A program made the position numbers and the translations under genes. Shown one piece after another: positions 42,789 to 50,770 of a stretch of 64,000 nt of DNA. Under the pieces are notes generated by a model that made no database searches, was not told where the DNA came from, and worked only from the letters and a program-made list of their open reading frames with translations. Source of the DNA: Olsenella timonensis (GTDB taxonomy: Bacteria > Actinomycetota > Coriobacteriia > Coriobacteriales > Atopobiaceae); assembly GCF_900119915.1 (NCBI RefSeq), contig NZ_LT635455.1, positions 1 to 64,000 on the forward strand. The letters run 5' to 3'. Position 1 is the stretch's first letter, and the number at the start of each line of letters is the position of its first letter.

Positions 42789-43748
42789 CTACCAGTCCAG
42801 GCCGTCCCTCTCGGCGAACGCGCGGGCCGAGGCCACCAGCCACTCGTGTCCCTGGCACCAGGGGACGAACTCGGGAACGTCGGCGATGATCGGCTCCGCC
42901 TCGCGCACGGCCATGAGGGCCTCCTCGAAGCCGCACGACGGCGCCTCCGGGCGGTCGGGCAGGAAGGGCTCGACGAAGACGGGGCGCAGCAGCGCGTAGG
43001 CGCCGCCCGTCACGAGGCAGTCAAAGCCGCGCAGGGCCCGTCGGGCGGCGGTGAGGCGGCCCAGCTTGTAGAGCAGCAGCACGCGCGCGAGGTGCGACCA
43101 GGCGCTCTCGCGGCCCGACCAGCGCGCCTCGAGGGCCCCGAGCGCGGCCTCGTCCTCGAGGCGCGCGCAGGCGAGCATGTGGGTGTGGCGGGCGCCGAGC
43201 GGGTCGTCGGGCGTCGCGTCCTCGACCGACGCGGCGGCGGACGCCGCCATACGGTAGCGCGCCCCGTCGAGGCAGACGCGCGCCACAGCGGCGCGCAGAC
43301 GCAGGTGCGGGCGGTAGAGGACGTCGTCCCAGGCATCGCCGGCGGGCGGCTCGGGCGCGGGGTGGGAGCGCTCGAGCCCGAGCAGGGCGTCGAGCAGCCG
43401 GTCCGGGTCGAGCTCGGAGGCGAGCAGCGCGACGAGCCGGGCGTCGAGGCAGCCAGCGTCGACGCCGGCGGCTCGCTCGCACTCGGCGCGCAGCGCGGCG
43501 AGGCGCCGCCGGCGCTCGGCCTCGAAGGCGTCGTCGTCGAGCGCGTCGTCGTGCGACAGGCTCGCACGATAGGCGTCGAGGGCCCGGGCGAGGACGAGCA
43601 GTGCCTGCTCGGGAGGTTCGTCCACAAAGTCGGCGGGGCTCTGGCGCACGGCGAGCACCAGCTCGGCGTAGGCCTCGTCGGAGAGCGGGCCGATCTTCTC
43701 GTTGCGGCGCCGCGCGCAGCGCGCCACCAGCTCCTCCCAGGCGTTCAT
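42789..43748 (-). CDS. TPR-like protein of unknown function (second of a pair)
   Basis: The 319-residue protein is Ala/Leu/Arg-rich and almost entirely helical, with no membrane segment or catalytic motif. Regular helical pairs such as LVLARALDAYRASL and SAWSHLARVLLLYKLGRLTAARRAL suggest TPR-like repeats, hence a protein-binding role. Its ATG overlaps the stop of the upstream paralogue-like gene (ATGA), so the two are translationally coupled. I do not recognise the family. Confidence 0.82.
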   Translation of the reverse strand: MNAWEELVARCARRRNEKIGPLSDEAYAELVLAVRQSPADFVDEPPEQALLVLARALDAYRASLSHDDALDDDAFEAERRRRLAALRAECERAAGVDAGCLDARLVALLASELDPDRLLDALLGLERSHPAPEPPAGDAWDDVLYRPHLRLRAAVARVCLDGARYRMAASAAASVEDATPDDPLGARHTHMLACARLEDEAALGALEARWSGRESAWSHLARVLLLYKLGRLTAARRALRGFDCLVTGGAYALLRPVFVEPFLPDRPEAPSCGFEEALMAVREAEPIIADVPEFVPWCQGHEWLVASARAFAERDGLDW

Positions 43749-44797
43749 GGGCGGGTCGCCCCCTCGTCCTCCTCGTCCGCGAGTCCGGCGACGGCCCGGG
43801 CGGCGCCGGGGTCGAGCTCGGAGGCGGTGCGCGCGAGCCACGCTCCCAGCACGCCCTTGCCCGTGCGCTCCATGCCCTCCTGGAGCAGCACGACCCCCTC
43901 GCTCATGGCCACGACCAGCTCGTCCTCGCCGTAGGCTGGCACGCGGATGCGAGCAAAGCGGCCGTCGGCGACCTCCATCTGACGGATGAGGACGGCGGCG
44001 CAGCCCGGGTAGGCGGCGAGCAGCCGCTCGGTCAGGCGCCGTGCGTCGGCGAGGTGGCACGTCTTGTGGGAGAGCGCGATGCGGGCGAGCAGGATCCAGG
44101 CGTCGTCGTCGGCACGCGGCGAGGCCAGGGCGGGATAGCGCTCGCCGAGGCGATCGAGCGCGGGGCCGTCCTCGAGCTTGGCGAGCGCGTAGGCGAGCGT
44201 GAAGCGCGCGTCCGAGAGGTCGCGCGGGTCGGAGGCGAGCAGCCGCTCCGCCGCGCCCGCGGCCTCGCGGTTGCGCCCGCAGATGAGCGAGCACTCCGCC
44301 TGGTCTGCGAGCCAGCGCCACCAGGGGCGCATGGCGACGCTCGCCCCGAGCGGGCGGCGGACCTCGTCCAGGGTCTCGCAGAGTCGGTCGCGCTGCGCCT
44401 CGCACGCCCGGCGCACCCCGTCCGCGCGCTCGGCGAGGAAGCGGCTGCGCTCCTCCGCCGATGGGGCGTCCAGCGAGAAGCGCATGCGCGCGGCGTCATG
44501 GCAGAGCGGGTCGAGCGCGAGGGCCTCGTCGAGCAGGGCGCGCCCGCGCGAGACCAGCGTCTCGGCGAGGGGGTCCCCGGCGAACGGCAGCCGGTAGTCG
44601 AGCAGCTCGGTGGCGAGTGAGACGAGGTGGAAGGCGCGGTCGGCGTCGGACTGCGGCAGCGAGTCGCGGTCGCGCGCCAGCCTCCGGCCGAACGACGCGA
44701 ACTCGCGCGCCGCGCGCGCCGGGTCGCCGCCGTCGAGGGAGAGCGCAAAGCGCAGGCTCATGCGCAGGTAGTCCTCGCGTCTAGAATCGTGTGCCAT
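43745..44797 (-). CDS. TPR-like protein of unknown function (first of a pair)
   Basis: The 350-residue protein is helical, with segments such as SDARFTLAYALAKLEDGPAL and DDAWILLARIALSHKTCHLADARRL that fit TPR-type helix pairs. No signal peptide or enzyme motif is visible. A GGGGAGGCGGG ribosome binding site precedes the ATG, and TAGGAT (minus strand, 44817-44822) is a -10 candidate. It is coupled to the following gene by an ATGA overlap; the pair probably acts together. Confidence 0.82.
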   Translation of the reverse strand: MAHDSRREDYLRMSLRFALSLDGGDPARAAREFASFGRRLARDRDSLPQSDADRAFHLVSLATELLDYRLPFAGDPLAETLVSRGRALLDEALALDPLCHDAARMRFSLDAPSAEERSRFLAERADGVRRACEAQRDRLCETLDEVRRPLGASVAMRPWWRWLADQAECSLICGRNREAAGAAERLLASDPRDLSDARFTLAYALAKLEDGPALDRLGERYPALASPRADDDAWILLARIALSHKTCHLADARRLTERLLAAYPGCAAVLIRQMEVADGRFARIRVPAYGEDELVVAMSEGVVLLQEGMERTGKGVLGAWLARTASELDPGAARAVAGLADEEDEGATRP

Positions 44798-44902
44798 CCC
44801 GCCTCCCCTCGACCACCATCCTAGCCGAGATGCGCCCCGCCCGCCCTTCTCGCCCGCTCGCCGCCGACCCCGAAAAGACGCATTGTTGCCAACTCGTTTC
44901 GC

Positions 44903-44908
44903 TATACT
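44903..44908 (+). promoter_or_regulatory. -10 box (TATACT) upstream of the alcohol dehydrogenase gene
   Basis: TATACT lies 82 bp before the start codon. A TTG-containing -35 at the expected spacing is not clear. Confidence 0.4.
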
Positions 44909-44989
44909 GAGGAGCGGCCGAGAAGGACGTCTTCCCGACCATCACAGCAATCCGTCGCGGGGGCGACGGCAAGGAATTGGAGGAGTGTT

Positions 44990-46204
44990 ATGGGACGTTT
45001 CACCAATCCGCGTGACCTGTACTTCGGCGAGGGCGCCCGCCACGAGGTCAAGAACCTCAAGGGCGAGCGCGCGGTCATCGTCACCGGCGGCGGCTCCATG
45101 CGTCGCGGCGGCTTCCTGCAGGACATCGAGAACGACCTCAAGGAGGCCGGCTTCGAGGTCAAGCTGATCGAGGGCGTCGAGTCCGACCCGTCCGTCGAGA
45201 CCGTCATGAACGGCGCTGCTGTCATGTCCGAGTTCCAGCCCGACTGGATCATCGCCCTCGGCGGCGGCAGCCCCATCGACGCCGCCAAGGCCATGTGGAT
45301 CAAGTACGAGTACCCCGAGACCACCTTCGAGGACATGTGCAAGGTCTTCGGCCTGCCCAAGCTCCGCACCAAGGCCCACTTCTGCGCCATCTCCTCCACC
45401 TCCGGCACCGCGACCGAGGTCACGGCCTTCTCGATCATCACCGACTACTCCAAGGGCATCAAGTTCCCGATCGCCGACTTCGAGATCACTCCCGACGTCG
45501 CCATCGTCGATCCCGAGCTCACCTACACCATGCCCGCCAAGCTCTGCGCGCACACCGGCATGGACGCCCTGACCCACTCCATCGAGGCCTACGTCTCCAC
45601 CGCCGGCTCCGCCTACACCGACGCCAACGCCCTCTACGCCATGCGCGAGATCGTCGAGTGGCTGCCCAAGTCCTACCAGGGTGACAAGGAGGCCCGTCAG
45701 CACATGCACGACGCTCAGTGCATCGCCGGCATCGCCTTCTCCTCGGGCCTGCTCGGCATCGTGCACTCCATGGCGCACAAGACCGGCGCCGCCTTCACCG
45801 GCGACCACATCATCCACGGCTGCGCCAACGCCATGTACCTCGGCAAGGTCATCCAGTTCAACGCCAAGGACGCCCGCGCCAAGAGCCGCTACGCCTATAT
45901 CGCCAAGGAGGTCTTCCACCTCGCCGGCGAGACCGAGGACGAGCTCGTCGCCGCGCTCGTCCAGATGATCCGCGACCTCAACGACAAGATCGACATCCCG
46001 CAGGGCATCAAGAACTACGGCAAGGGCGGCGTCAAGGCCGACGAGTCGATCATCGACTACGCCGAGTTCGAGGAGAAGAAGTCCCGCATCGCCGTCGACG
46101 CCATCGGCGACGCCTGCACCGGCTCCAACCCGCGCCAGCCTACGCCCGAGGAGATGGAGAAGCTCCTCGAGTGCGTGTACAACGACGTGGACGTTGACTT
46201 CTAG
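44990..46204 (+). CDS. Iron-containing alcohol dehydrogenase
   Basis: The 404-residue protein belongs to the group III Fe-ADH family: GGGSMRRGGF and IIALGGGSPIDAAKAMW bind NAD(P)H; the metal ligands lie in HTGMDALTHSIEAYVS, GIVHSMAHKTGAAF and GDHIIHGCANAMYL. It would interconvert an aldehyde and an alcohol to balance redox during fermentation; the substrate is not evident. An AATTGGAGGAG ribosome binding site precedes the ATG. The gene is monocistronic, closed by a UUCG-loop terminator. Confidence 0.95.
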   Translation: MGRFTNPRDLYFGEGARHEVKNLKGERAVIVTGGGSMRRGGFLQDIENDLKEAGFEVKLIEGVESDPSVETVMNGAAVMSEFQPDWIIALGGGSPIDAAKAMWIKYEYPETTFEDMCKVFGLPKLRTKAHFCAISSTSGTATEVTAFSIITDYSKGIKFPIADFEITPDVAIVDPELTYTMPAKLCAHTGMDALTHSIEAYVSTAGSAYTDANALYAMREIVEWLPKSYQGDKEARQHMHDAQCIAGIAFSSGLLGIVHSMAHKTGAAFTGDHIIHGCANAMYLGKVIQFNAKDARAKSRYAYIAKEVFHLAGETEDELVAALVQMIRDLNDKIDIPQGIKNYGKGGVKADESIIDYAEFEEKKSRIAVDAIGDACTGSNPRQPTPEEMEKLLECVYNDVDVDF

Positions 46205-46230
46205 GCCATCGCGCACATCGCACGTCAGCG

Positions 46231-46260
46231 GGGGTCGGGCCTTCGGGCCCGGCCCCTTTT
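46231..46260. terminator. Strong terminator with UUCG tetraloop
   Basis: GGGGTCGGGCC (46231-46241) pairs with GGCCCGGCCCC (46246-46256), one G-T pair, around TTCG, followed by TTTT. It separates the converging dehydrogenase and Mur-ligase-like genes. Confidence 0.9.
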
Positions 46261-46261
46261 C

Positions 46262-47113
46262 TCACGGGCGGGCGTGCGCGCGGACCGCCGCCTGGAACGC
46301 GTCCTCGAGCTCCTCCGACGTCCCGCCGAGAAGGACGAGCATGCTGCGCTCCCCCTCGGGGCGGTCGTAGGCCCGTGCGACGGCGCCCGCGACGCCCGTC
46401 GGCGCACGGACGACCTCGAGGCGCATGCTCCCGTAGCCCTCGCGCGCCGCCGCGACGAGCCGCTCGGCGTCGCGTCGCGACCGGCTCTCCTCCGCGAGCG
46501 CGAACACGCGGTGGTCCGGAGAGAGGAGCAGCTCGCCGTGACCTGAGGCGCCGGCGTGGAGCAATCCCGCCGCGACCTGCGCCGCGCTGACGCCCAGCAG
46601 CACGGACGCCGTTACCGCGCCGAGCGCGGGCCCCACGTTGAACAGCCCCGTCACGGGCACGGCCAGCCGTGCCTCCCATGCGGGCGTGTGGGCGAGGAAC
46701 TGCACGTAGCCGTAGTGAGACTCGACATGGCTGGCGCCTACGTCCGCGAGCGCGCCGCGCGCCGAGAAGCTCAGGCCGCGGCCGTGGAGGCAGGCCGTGC
46801 CAGCGCCCCCGGCGCCGACCGTGCAGACGAGGTCCAGCCGCCGCGTCCCGCGCTCGGCCGCCTCGTCCAGCTCGACGATTAGGTACGCGAGCCCCGACGC
46901 GGCGGCGTTGCCGATATGAAGGTCGATGCGATCAAGCTCACAGGTCATGTCGGGGCGTCGAGCCCACTCCGTCCCGTCATAGAGCTCGCGCGCTCCCACG
47001 ACGCCCGCATGTCTGTAGGGGTCGGCCCCGTCCAGCACGGTGCGCAGGAGCGCCGAGGTGACCTCACGGTCGCGACTGCCGCCCGCGATGCCTATGACGA
47101 CGGGCGCGCCCAT
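46262..47113 (-). CDS. Degenerate Mur ligase-like protein (MurE paralogue without the ATP P-loop)
   Basis: The 283-residue protein aligns by eye with pieces of the MurE next to it. VVIGIAGGSRDREVTSALLRTVLDGADP corresponds in part to MurE's VVGITGTKGKSTVSYMLRAV, but the GKS/T of the P-loop is gone. GLSFSARGALADVGASHV, FLAHTPAWEARLAVPVTGLFNVGPALGA (seen here in part) match the central Mur ligase region, yet the catalytic and substrate-binding His/Arg motifs are missing. Ligase activity is unlikely. The frame is intact. It begins 8 bp after the murE stop, so it is coexpressed and may be a regulatory pseudoenzyme or a decaying duplicate. Confidence 0.75.
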   Translation of the reverse strand: MGAPVVIGIAGGSRDREVTSALLRTVLDGADPYRHAGVVGARELYDGTEWARRPDMTCELDRIDLHIGNAAASGLAYLIVELDEAAERGTRRLDLVCTVGAGGAGTACLHGRGLSFSARGALADVGASHVESHYGYVQFLAHTPAWEARLAVPVTGLFNVGPALGAVTASVLLGVSAAQVAAGLLHAGASGHGELLLSPDHRVFALAEESRSRRDAERLVAAAREGYGSMRLEVVRAPTGVAGAVARAYDRPEGERSMLVLLGGTSEELEDAFQAAVRAHARP

Positions 47114-47121
47114 GGCGCGGG

Positions 47122-48663
47122 CTACGATTCCGCGCGCGCGGCGACCGCCTCGAGGAAGATCTCCCCGTCGGTTCGGCAGGGGACGAACTCGTCCCCCTCG
47201 TGCTGGCGCGTCTCGTCGCCCTTGGCGAGCAGGCACACGATCGCCGGGCCCTCGCCGTCGTAGGCGAGCTCCACGCTGCGACGGACCGCCTCCTCGCGGT
47301 CGCAGATCACCTCGTGGGGAACGCCCTCGGGGGTGGCGGCGGCCATCTGGGCACAGATCTCCTCAACCGGGTCGTGCGCAGGGTCCTCCTCGGTGTAGAT
47401 GAGGTAGTCGGCCCACTTGGCCGCCTCCTGCGGCAGCTCCGTGCGCCGCTCGTACGCCTTGCCGCCGGGCGCGCCAAAGAGCGCGATCACGCGATATCCC
47501 GGGAACTCCTTCTTCACAGAGGGGAAGAAGCGCTGGTAGGAGAGCTTGTTGTGCGCGTAGTCAACGAGCGCCAGCACGCGCGAGCCCGGCTCGCCGAGAA
47601 GCTCCATGCGCCCCGGGACCGTCGCGCGCCCGAGCGCGGGGACGACCCTCTCGCCGCCCACTCCCAGAAGCTCGCAGATGGCGATCGTGGCCAGGGCGTT
47701 GTCGACGTTGAAGAGTCCGGGCATCGCCAGCGTGACGGGACCCTCCCAGCTCGGAGCGTGTGCGACGAAGCTCACGCGGCCAAGCTCGGACCGCACGTCG
47801 CTTGCCCACACGTCCGCGCCGTCGCGGCCCTCGGCCGAGAAGCGCAGCACGCGCCCGCACGCCTCGGCGCCCTCGGCGCGCGCGAGGACCACGTCGGCGC
47901 AGTCGGCGTCGAGGTTCACCACGGCGCTTCTCGCCTGCTCGAAGATGCGCAGCTTGCTCTCGAAGTAGTCCTCGAAGCTGGGGTGCTCGACCGGCGAGAT
48001 GTGGTCGCGGCCGATGTTGAGGAAACAGGCGACCTCCAGCGTGAGGCCGAGCACGCGGTCGTACTTGAGCCCCTGGCTGGAGACCTCCATGTCGAGGTAG
48101 GGGAGGCCGGCGGTGCGCGCATTGGCGACGTGGCGCCAGAGGTCGGGCGCCTCGGGCGTGGTGTTGTGGCTCTCGAAGCTCTCCACGCCGTCGTAGGTGT
48201 CGATCGAGCCGATGACGCCCGTGCCCGACCCGGGCTCGTCGCCGTCGAGCACGGCGCGCAGCATGTAGGAGACCGTGGACTTGCCCTTGGTCCCGGTGAT
48301 GCCGACGACGCGCACGTCGCGGTCGGGGTGGCCGTATGCCTCGGCGGAGACGAGCGCCATCGCGCGGCGCAGGTCGCTCGCCACGAGCGCGGGCGCGTCG
48401 GGCGCGACCCGCGCGAGCTCGGCGGCATGCGCCTCGTCGCAGAGATAGGCGACGGCGCCGGCCTCGAGCGCGCTCGTGAGGTAGGCGGGCCTGAACGCCG
48501 CCCCCTTGCACACGAAGACGTGGCCCGCGGCCGCGACGCGGGAGTCGCAGTCGGCGCCGGTGACGGGCGTGGAGCCCGTCTCGGCCGTGAGGTTGGTGGT
48601 GCCTGCGAGCAGGCCGCTCCTCTCCAGGAGCGAGGCGAGCGAGGCGAGAGTCGTCGTATCCAT
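47122..48663 (-). CDS. murE: UDP-N-acetylmuramyl-tripeptide synthetase
   Basis: The 513-residue Mur ligase adds the third amino acid to UDP-MurNAc-dipeptide in peptidoglycan synthesis. The ATP site is VGITGTKGKSTVSYML (about 121-130), then DMEVSSQGLKYDR, FLNIGRDHISPVEHPSFEDYF and the C-terminal LVDYAHNKLSYQRFF. The usual diaminopimelate signature DNPR is replaced by TEEDPAHDP, like the Lys-type enzymes, so L-lysine is the more likely substrate (inference). TATACT on the minus strand ends 7 nt before the ATG, implying a leaderless or very short-leader mRNA. Confidence 0.93.
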   Translation of the reverse strand: MDTTTLASLASLLERSGLLAGTTNLTAETGSTPVTGADCDSRVAAAGHVFVCKGAAFRPAYLTSALEAGAVAYLCDEAHAAELARVAPDAPALVASDLRRAMALVSAEAYGHPDRDVRVVGITGTKGKSTVSYMLRAVLDGDEPGSGTGVIGSIDTYDGVESFESHNTTPEAPDLWRHVANARTAGLPYLDMEVSSQGLKYDRVLGLTLEVACFLNIGRDHISPVEHPSFEDYFESKLRIFEQARSAVVNLDADCADVVLARAEGAEACGRVLRFSAEGRDGADVWASDVRSELGRVSFVAHAPSWEGPVTLAMPGLFNVDNALATIAICELLGVGGERVVPALGRATVPGRMELLGEPGSRVLALVDYAHNKLSYQRFFPSVKKEFPGYRVIALFGAPGGKAYERRTELPQEAAKWADYLIYTEEDPAHDPVEEICAQMAAATPEGVPHEVICDREEAVRRSVELAYDGEGPAIVCLLAKGDETRQHEGDEFVPCRTDGEIFLEAVAARAES

Positions 48664-48670
48664 GCCAACC

Positions 48671-48676
48671 AGTATA
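48671..48676 (-). promoter_or_regulatory. -10 box (TATACT) of murE, 7 nt before the start codon
   Basis: The box on the minus strand would place transcription initiation at or next to the murE ATG at 48663. No Shine-Dalgarno sequence is present in between. Confidence 0.5.
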
Positions 48677-48718
48677 GGGCAGGGCCGTGGCGCGGCGTAT
48701 GCTAGACTGCAACCAACC

Positions 48719-48794
48719 GGGCGATTGGCGCAGCGGCTAGCGCAGGTGCCTTACACGCACAAGGTCGGCGGTTCGAACCCGTCATCGCCCACCA
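48719..48794 (+). tRNA. tRNA-Val (anticodon TAC)
   Basis: 76 nt. Acceptor GGGCGAT pairs with ATCGCCC; anticodon loop CTTACAC gives TAC; the T-arm contains GGTTCGAACCC; ACCA is encoded. TAGACT at 48703-48708 is a possible -10 box. Confidence 0.97.
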
Positions 48795-48802
48795 GCAGAC
48801 CC

Positions 48803-48829
48803 GCGGCCCCGTTCCGGTGACGGGGCCGC
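48803..48829 (+). terminator. Hairpin after tRNA-Val
   Basis: GCGGCCCCGT (48803-48812) pairs perfectly with ACGGGGCCGC (48820-48829) around a 7-nt loop. The T tract is weak. Confidence 0.55.
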
Positions 48830-48908
48830 GTCCGTCTCGCCCGCGCCCCTCGCGCCCGGCCCGGACGAGGGCGTTGCTGGCGACGCCGGCGCCGTCGAAA
48901 GGAGCCCC

Positions 48909-49646
48909 ATGGCCTCAGCACCCACCCCCGCCCGCGTCGACGGTCGCGCCGACGACGAGATGCGCCCCGTCAGGCTCACGCCGGGCGTCATGAAAAACGC
49001 CGCCGGCTCGTGCCTGGCGGAGTTCGGCGACACGCGCGTCCTCTGCTCCGCATCGGTGGAGGAGGGCGTTCCGGGCTGGCGCAAGGGGGCCCATGCCGGT
49101 TGGGTCACCGCCGAGTACGCGATGCTGCCCGCGGCGGGCAGCCGCCGCACGCCGCGAGAGTACCGCGGCCGCAAGGGGCGGAGCATGGAGATCGAGCGCC
49201 TCATCGGCCGGAGCCTGCGCGCCGTCACCCGCCTCGACCGCCTCGGCGAGGTCACGGTCACACTGGACTGCGACGTCATCCAGGCAGACGGCGGAACGCG
49301 CACCGCCTCGATCACGGGCGCGTGGGTGGCGCTGCACCAGGCGCTCTCGGGCCTCGTGGAGGCGGGCCGCCTGCCGCGGCTTCCGCTCACGGGGCAGGTC
49401 GCCGCGGTCTCGGCGGGCATCGTGGGCGGGAGCCCCATGCTCGACCTCAGCTACCCCGAGGACTCCCGCGCCGAGGTCGACCTCAACCTCGTGGGCACGG
49501 CCGATGGGCGCATCGTGGAGGTCCAGGGAACCGGCGAGCGCTCCACGCTCGATCGCGCGCAGCTGGACGGTCTGCTCGACCTCTGCCAGGGCGGCATCGC
49601 GCGCCTCGTCGAGCTGCAGGCGGACGTGACGGGCTATCGGCCCTAA
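48909..49646 (+). CDS. rph: Ribonuclease PH
   Basis: The 245-residue phosphorolytic exonuclease trims tRNA 3' ends. Family motifs are visible: GSCLAEFGDTRVLCSASVE, GWVTAEYAMLPAA, RKGRSMEIERLIGRSLRA, DCDVIQADGGTRTASITGA and NLVGTADGRIVEVQGTGE. Length is normal. An AAAGGAG ribosome binding site precedes the ATG. RdgB lies downstream as in many genomes, but here a 291-bp repeat-bearing interval intervenes. Confidence 0.97.
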   Translation: MASAPTPARVDGRADDEMRPVRLTPGVMKNAAGSCLAEFGDTRVLCSASVEEGVPGWRKGAHAGWVTAEYAMLPAAGSRRTPREYRGRKGRSMEIERLIGRSLRAVTRLDRLGEVTVTLDCDVIQADGGTRTASITGAWVALHQALSGLVEAGRLPRLPLTGQVAAVSAGIVGGSPMLDLSYPEDSRAEVDLNLVGTADGRIVEVQGTGERSTLDRAQLDGLLDLCQGGIARLVELQADVTGYRP

Positions 49647-49669
49647 CTCCGGGCCGTCCCACATGACGC

Positions 49670-49886
49670 GCAAATTCGCCGCTCGTGCGATGTCAGGTGA
49701 GCGGCATATGCAAAACGCCCGCTTGTGCGATGCGTTTTCCGGCCAAGAGGACTAGTTGCATTATTTTCAACTGGGATTTCTTGGCGAGCGGGCCCTCGAG
49801 AGGGCTCGGAGGGTCCATAATTGTGTAGCACGAGAGGGCGTTTTGCGCGCGGTGGCGCCAATAGACCGCACGAAGGGCCCTTTTGC
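49670..49886. repeat. Family C repeat element (two direct plus two inverted units)
   Basis: Direct 23-bp units start at 49670 (GCAAATTCGCC then GCTCGTGCGATG) and 49710 (GCAAAACGCCC then GCTTGTGCGATG), 40 bp apart. Inverted units occupy 49824-49846 and 49864-49886, again 40 bp apart. The four copies differ but keep GCAAAA at one end and CGTGCG-like sequence at the other. The centre (about 49740-49820) is lower in G+C. The whole could fold into a large paired structure. The rest of the 49647-49937 gap holds only the rdgB ribosome binding site. Confidence 0.85.
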
Positions 49887-49937
49887 ACAGTGTTCCACCG
49901 CGTCGGGGCGGTTGTGCCGCCCCCGAAGGGAGATAGC

Positions 49938-50561
49938 GTGACACGGGCTGACATCAAGGCACTCGACCCCGCGCGCACCGTGGTCGTCGCCACGGGCAAT
50001 GCGCACAAGGTCACGGAGATAGAGGCCATCCTCGCCCCGGTCATGCCCGGCGTGCGCTTCGTGGCGCTCGGCGAGCTCGGGGACTTCCCCGACCCGGTGG
50101 AGGACGGGGAGACGTTCTTTGACAACGCGCTCATCAAGGCTCGCGCCGCACAGGCGCAGACGGGTCTGCCGATGGCGGTCGCCGACGACTCGGGCCTGTG
50201 CGTGGACGCCCTCGGCGGCGCGCCCGGAATCTTCTCCGCGCGCTGGGCGGGCGAGCACGGCAACGACGCGGCCAACAACGACAAGCTCATGGCGCAGATG
50301 GCCGAGGTCCCCGACGAGCGACGCACGGCGCGCTTCCACTCCAGCGTGGTGCTCGTGCGCGGCGACGAGGTCCTGCGCGGCGACGGCGACTGCGAGGGGC
50401 GCGTGGGCCACGCCCCCCGCGGGGACGGCGGCTTTGGCTACGACCCGCTCTTCCTGCCCGACGACACCCCCGGCAGGACCATGGCCGAGCTCTCCCCGAC
50501 AGAGAAGAACGCCATCTCGCATCGCTTCCACGCCCTGGAGGACCTGTCGGCCAAGCTGTGA
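49938..50561 (+). CDS. rdgB: XTP/dITP pyrophosphatase (RdgB/HAM1 family)
   Basis: The 207-residue protein removes deaminated purine nucleotides from the pool. Motifs are VVVATGNAHKVTEIEAIL, DFPDPVEDGETFFDNALIKA, MAVADDSGLCVDALGGAPG, SARWAG, GFGYDPLFLP and LSPTEKNAISHR, all as in RdgB. The GTG at 49938 follows GAAGGGAG at the right distance. Repeat element C lies directly upstream. Confidence 0.95.
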   Translation: MTRADIKALDPARTVVVATGNAHKVTEIEAILAPVMPGVRFVALGELGDFPDPVEDGETFFDNALIKARAAQAQTGLPMAVADDSGLCVDALGGAPGIFSARWAGEHGNDAANNDKLMAQMAEVPDERRTARFHSSVVLVRGDEVLRGDGDCEGRVGHAPRGDGGFGYDPLFLPDDTPGRTMAELSPTEKNAISHRFHALEDLSAKL

Positions 50562-50770
50562 CGCGCGGTGGCGAGGGCGCCGCCCGCTCCCAGCCGCTTT
50601 GCCCCGCTCGCCCGAAACCATCTGGAAATCTTGGCCTCGCAGTCGCAAGATGAAGGCGTCTGGGGCACGCCCCGGGTCGCCGTGGACGGGCAGGGGCCCC
50701 GACGCGGCGGCGTTCTTCTCATAGCTCGCGGCGACCTCGCCCTGGTGGTCGCAGGCAGAAAGGACGAACG

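Noticed and set aside
50562-50770. glmS-type ribozyme or other RNA element before nagB
   Set aside because: The 209-bp gap shows no recognisable conserved core; only a ribosome binding site is clear.
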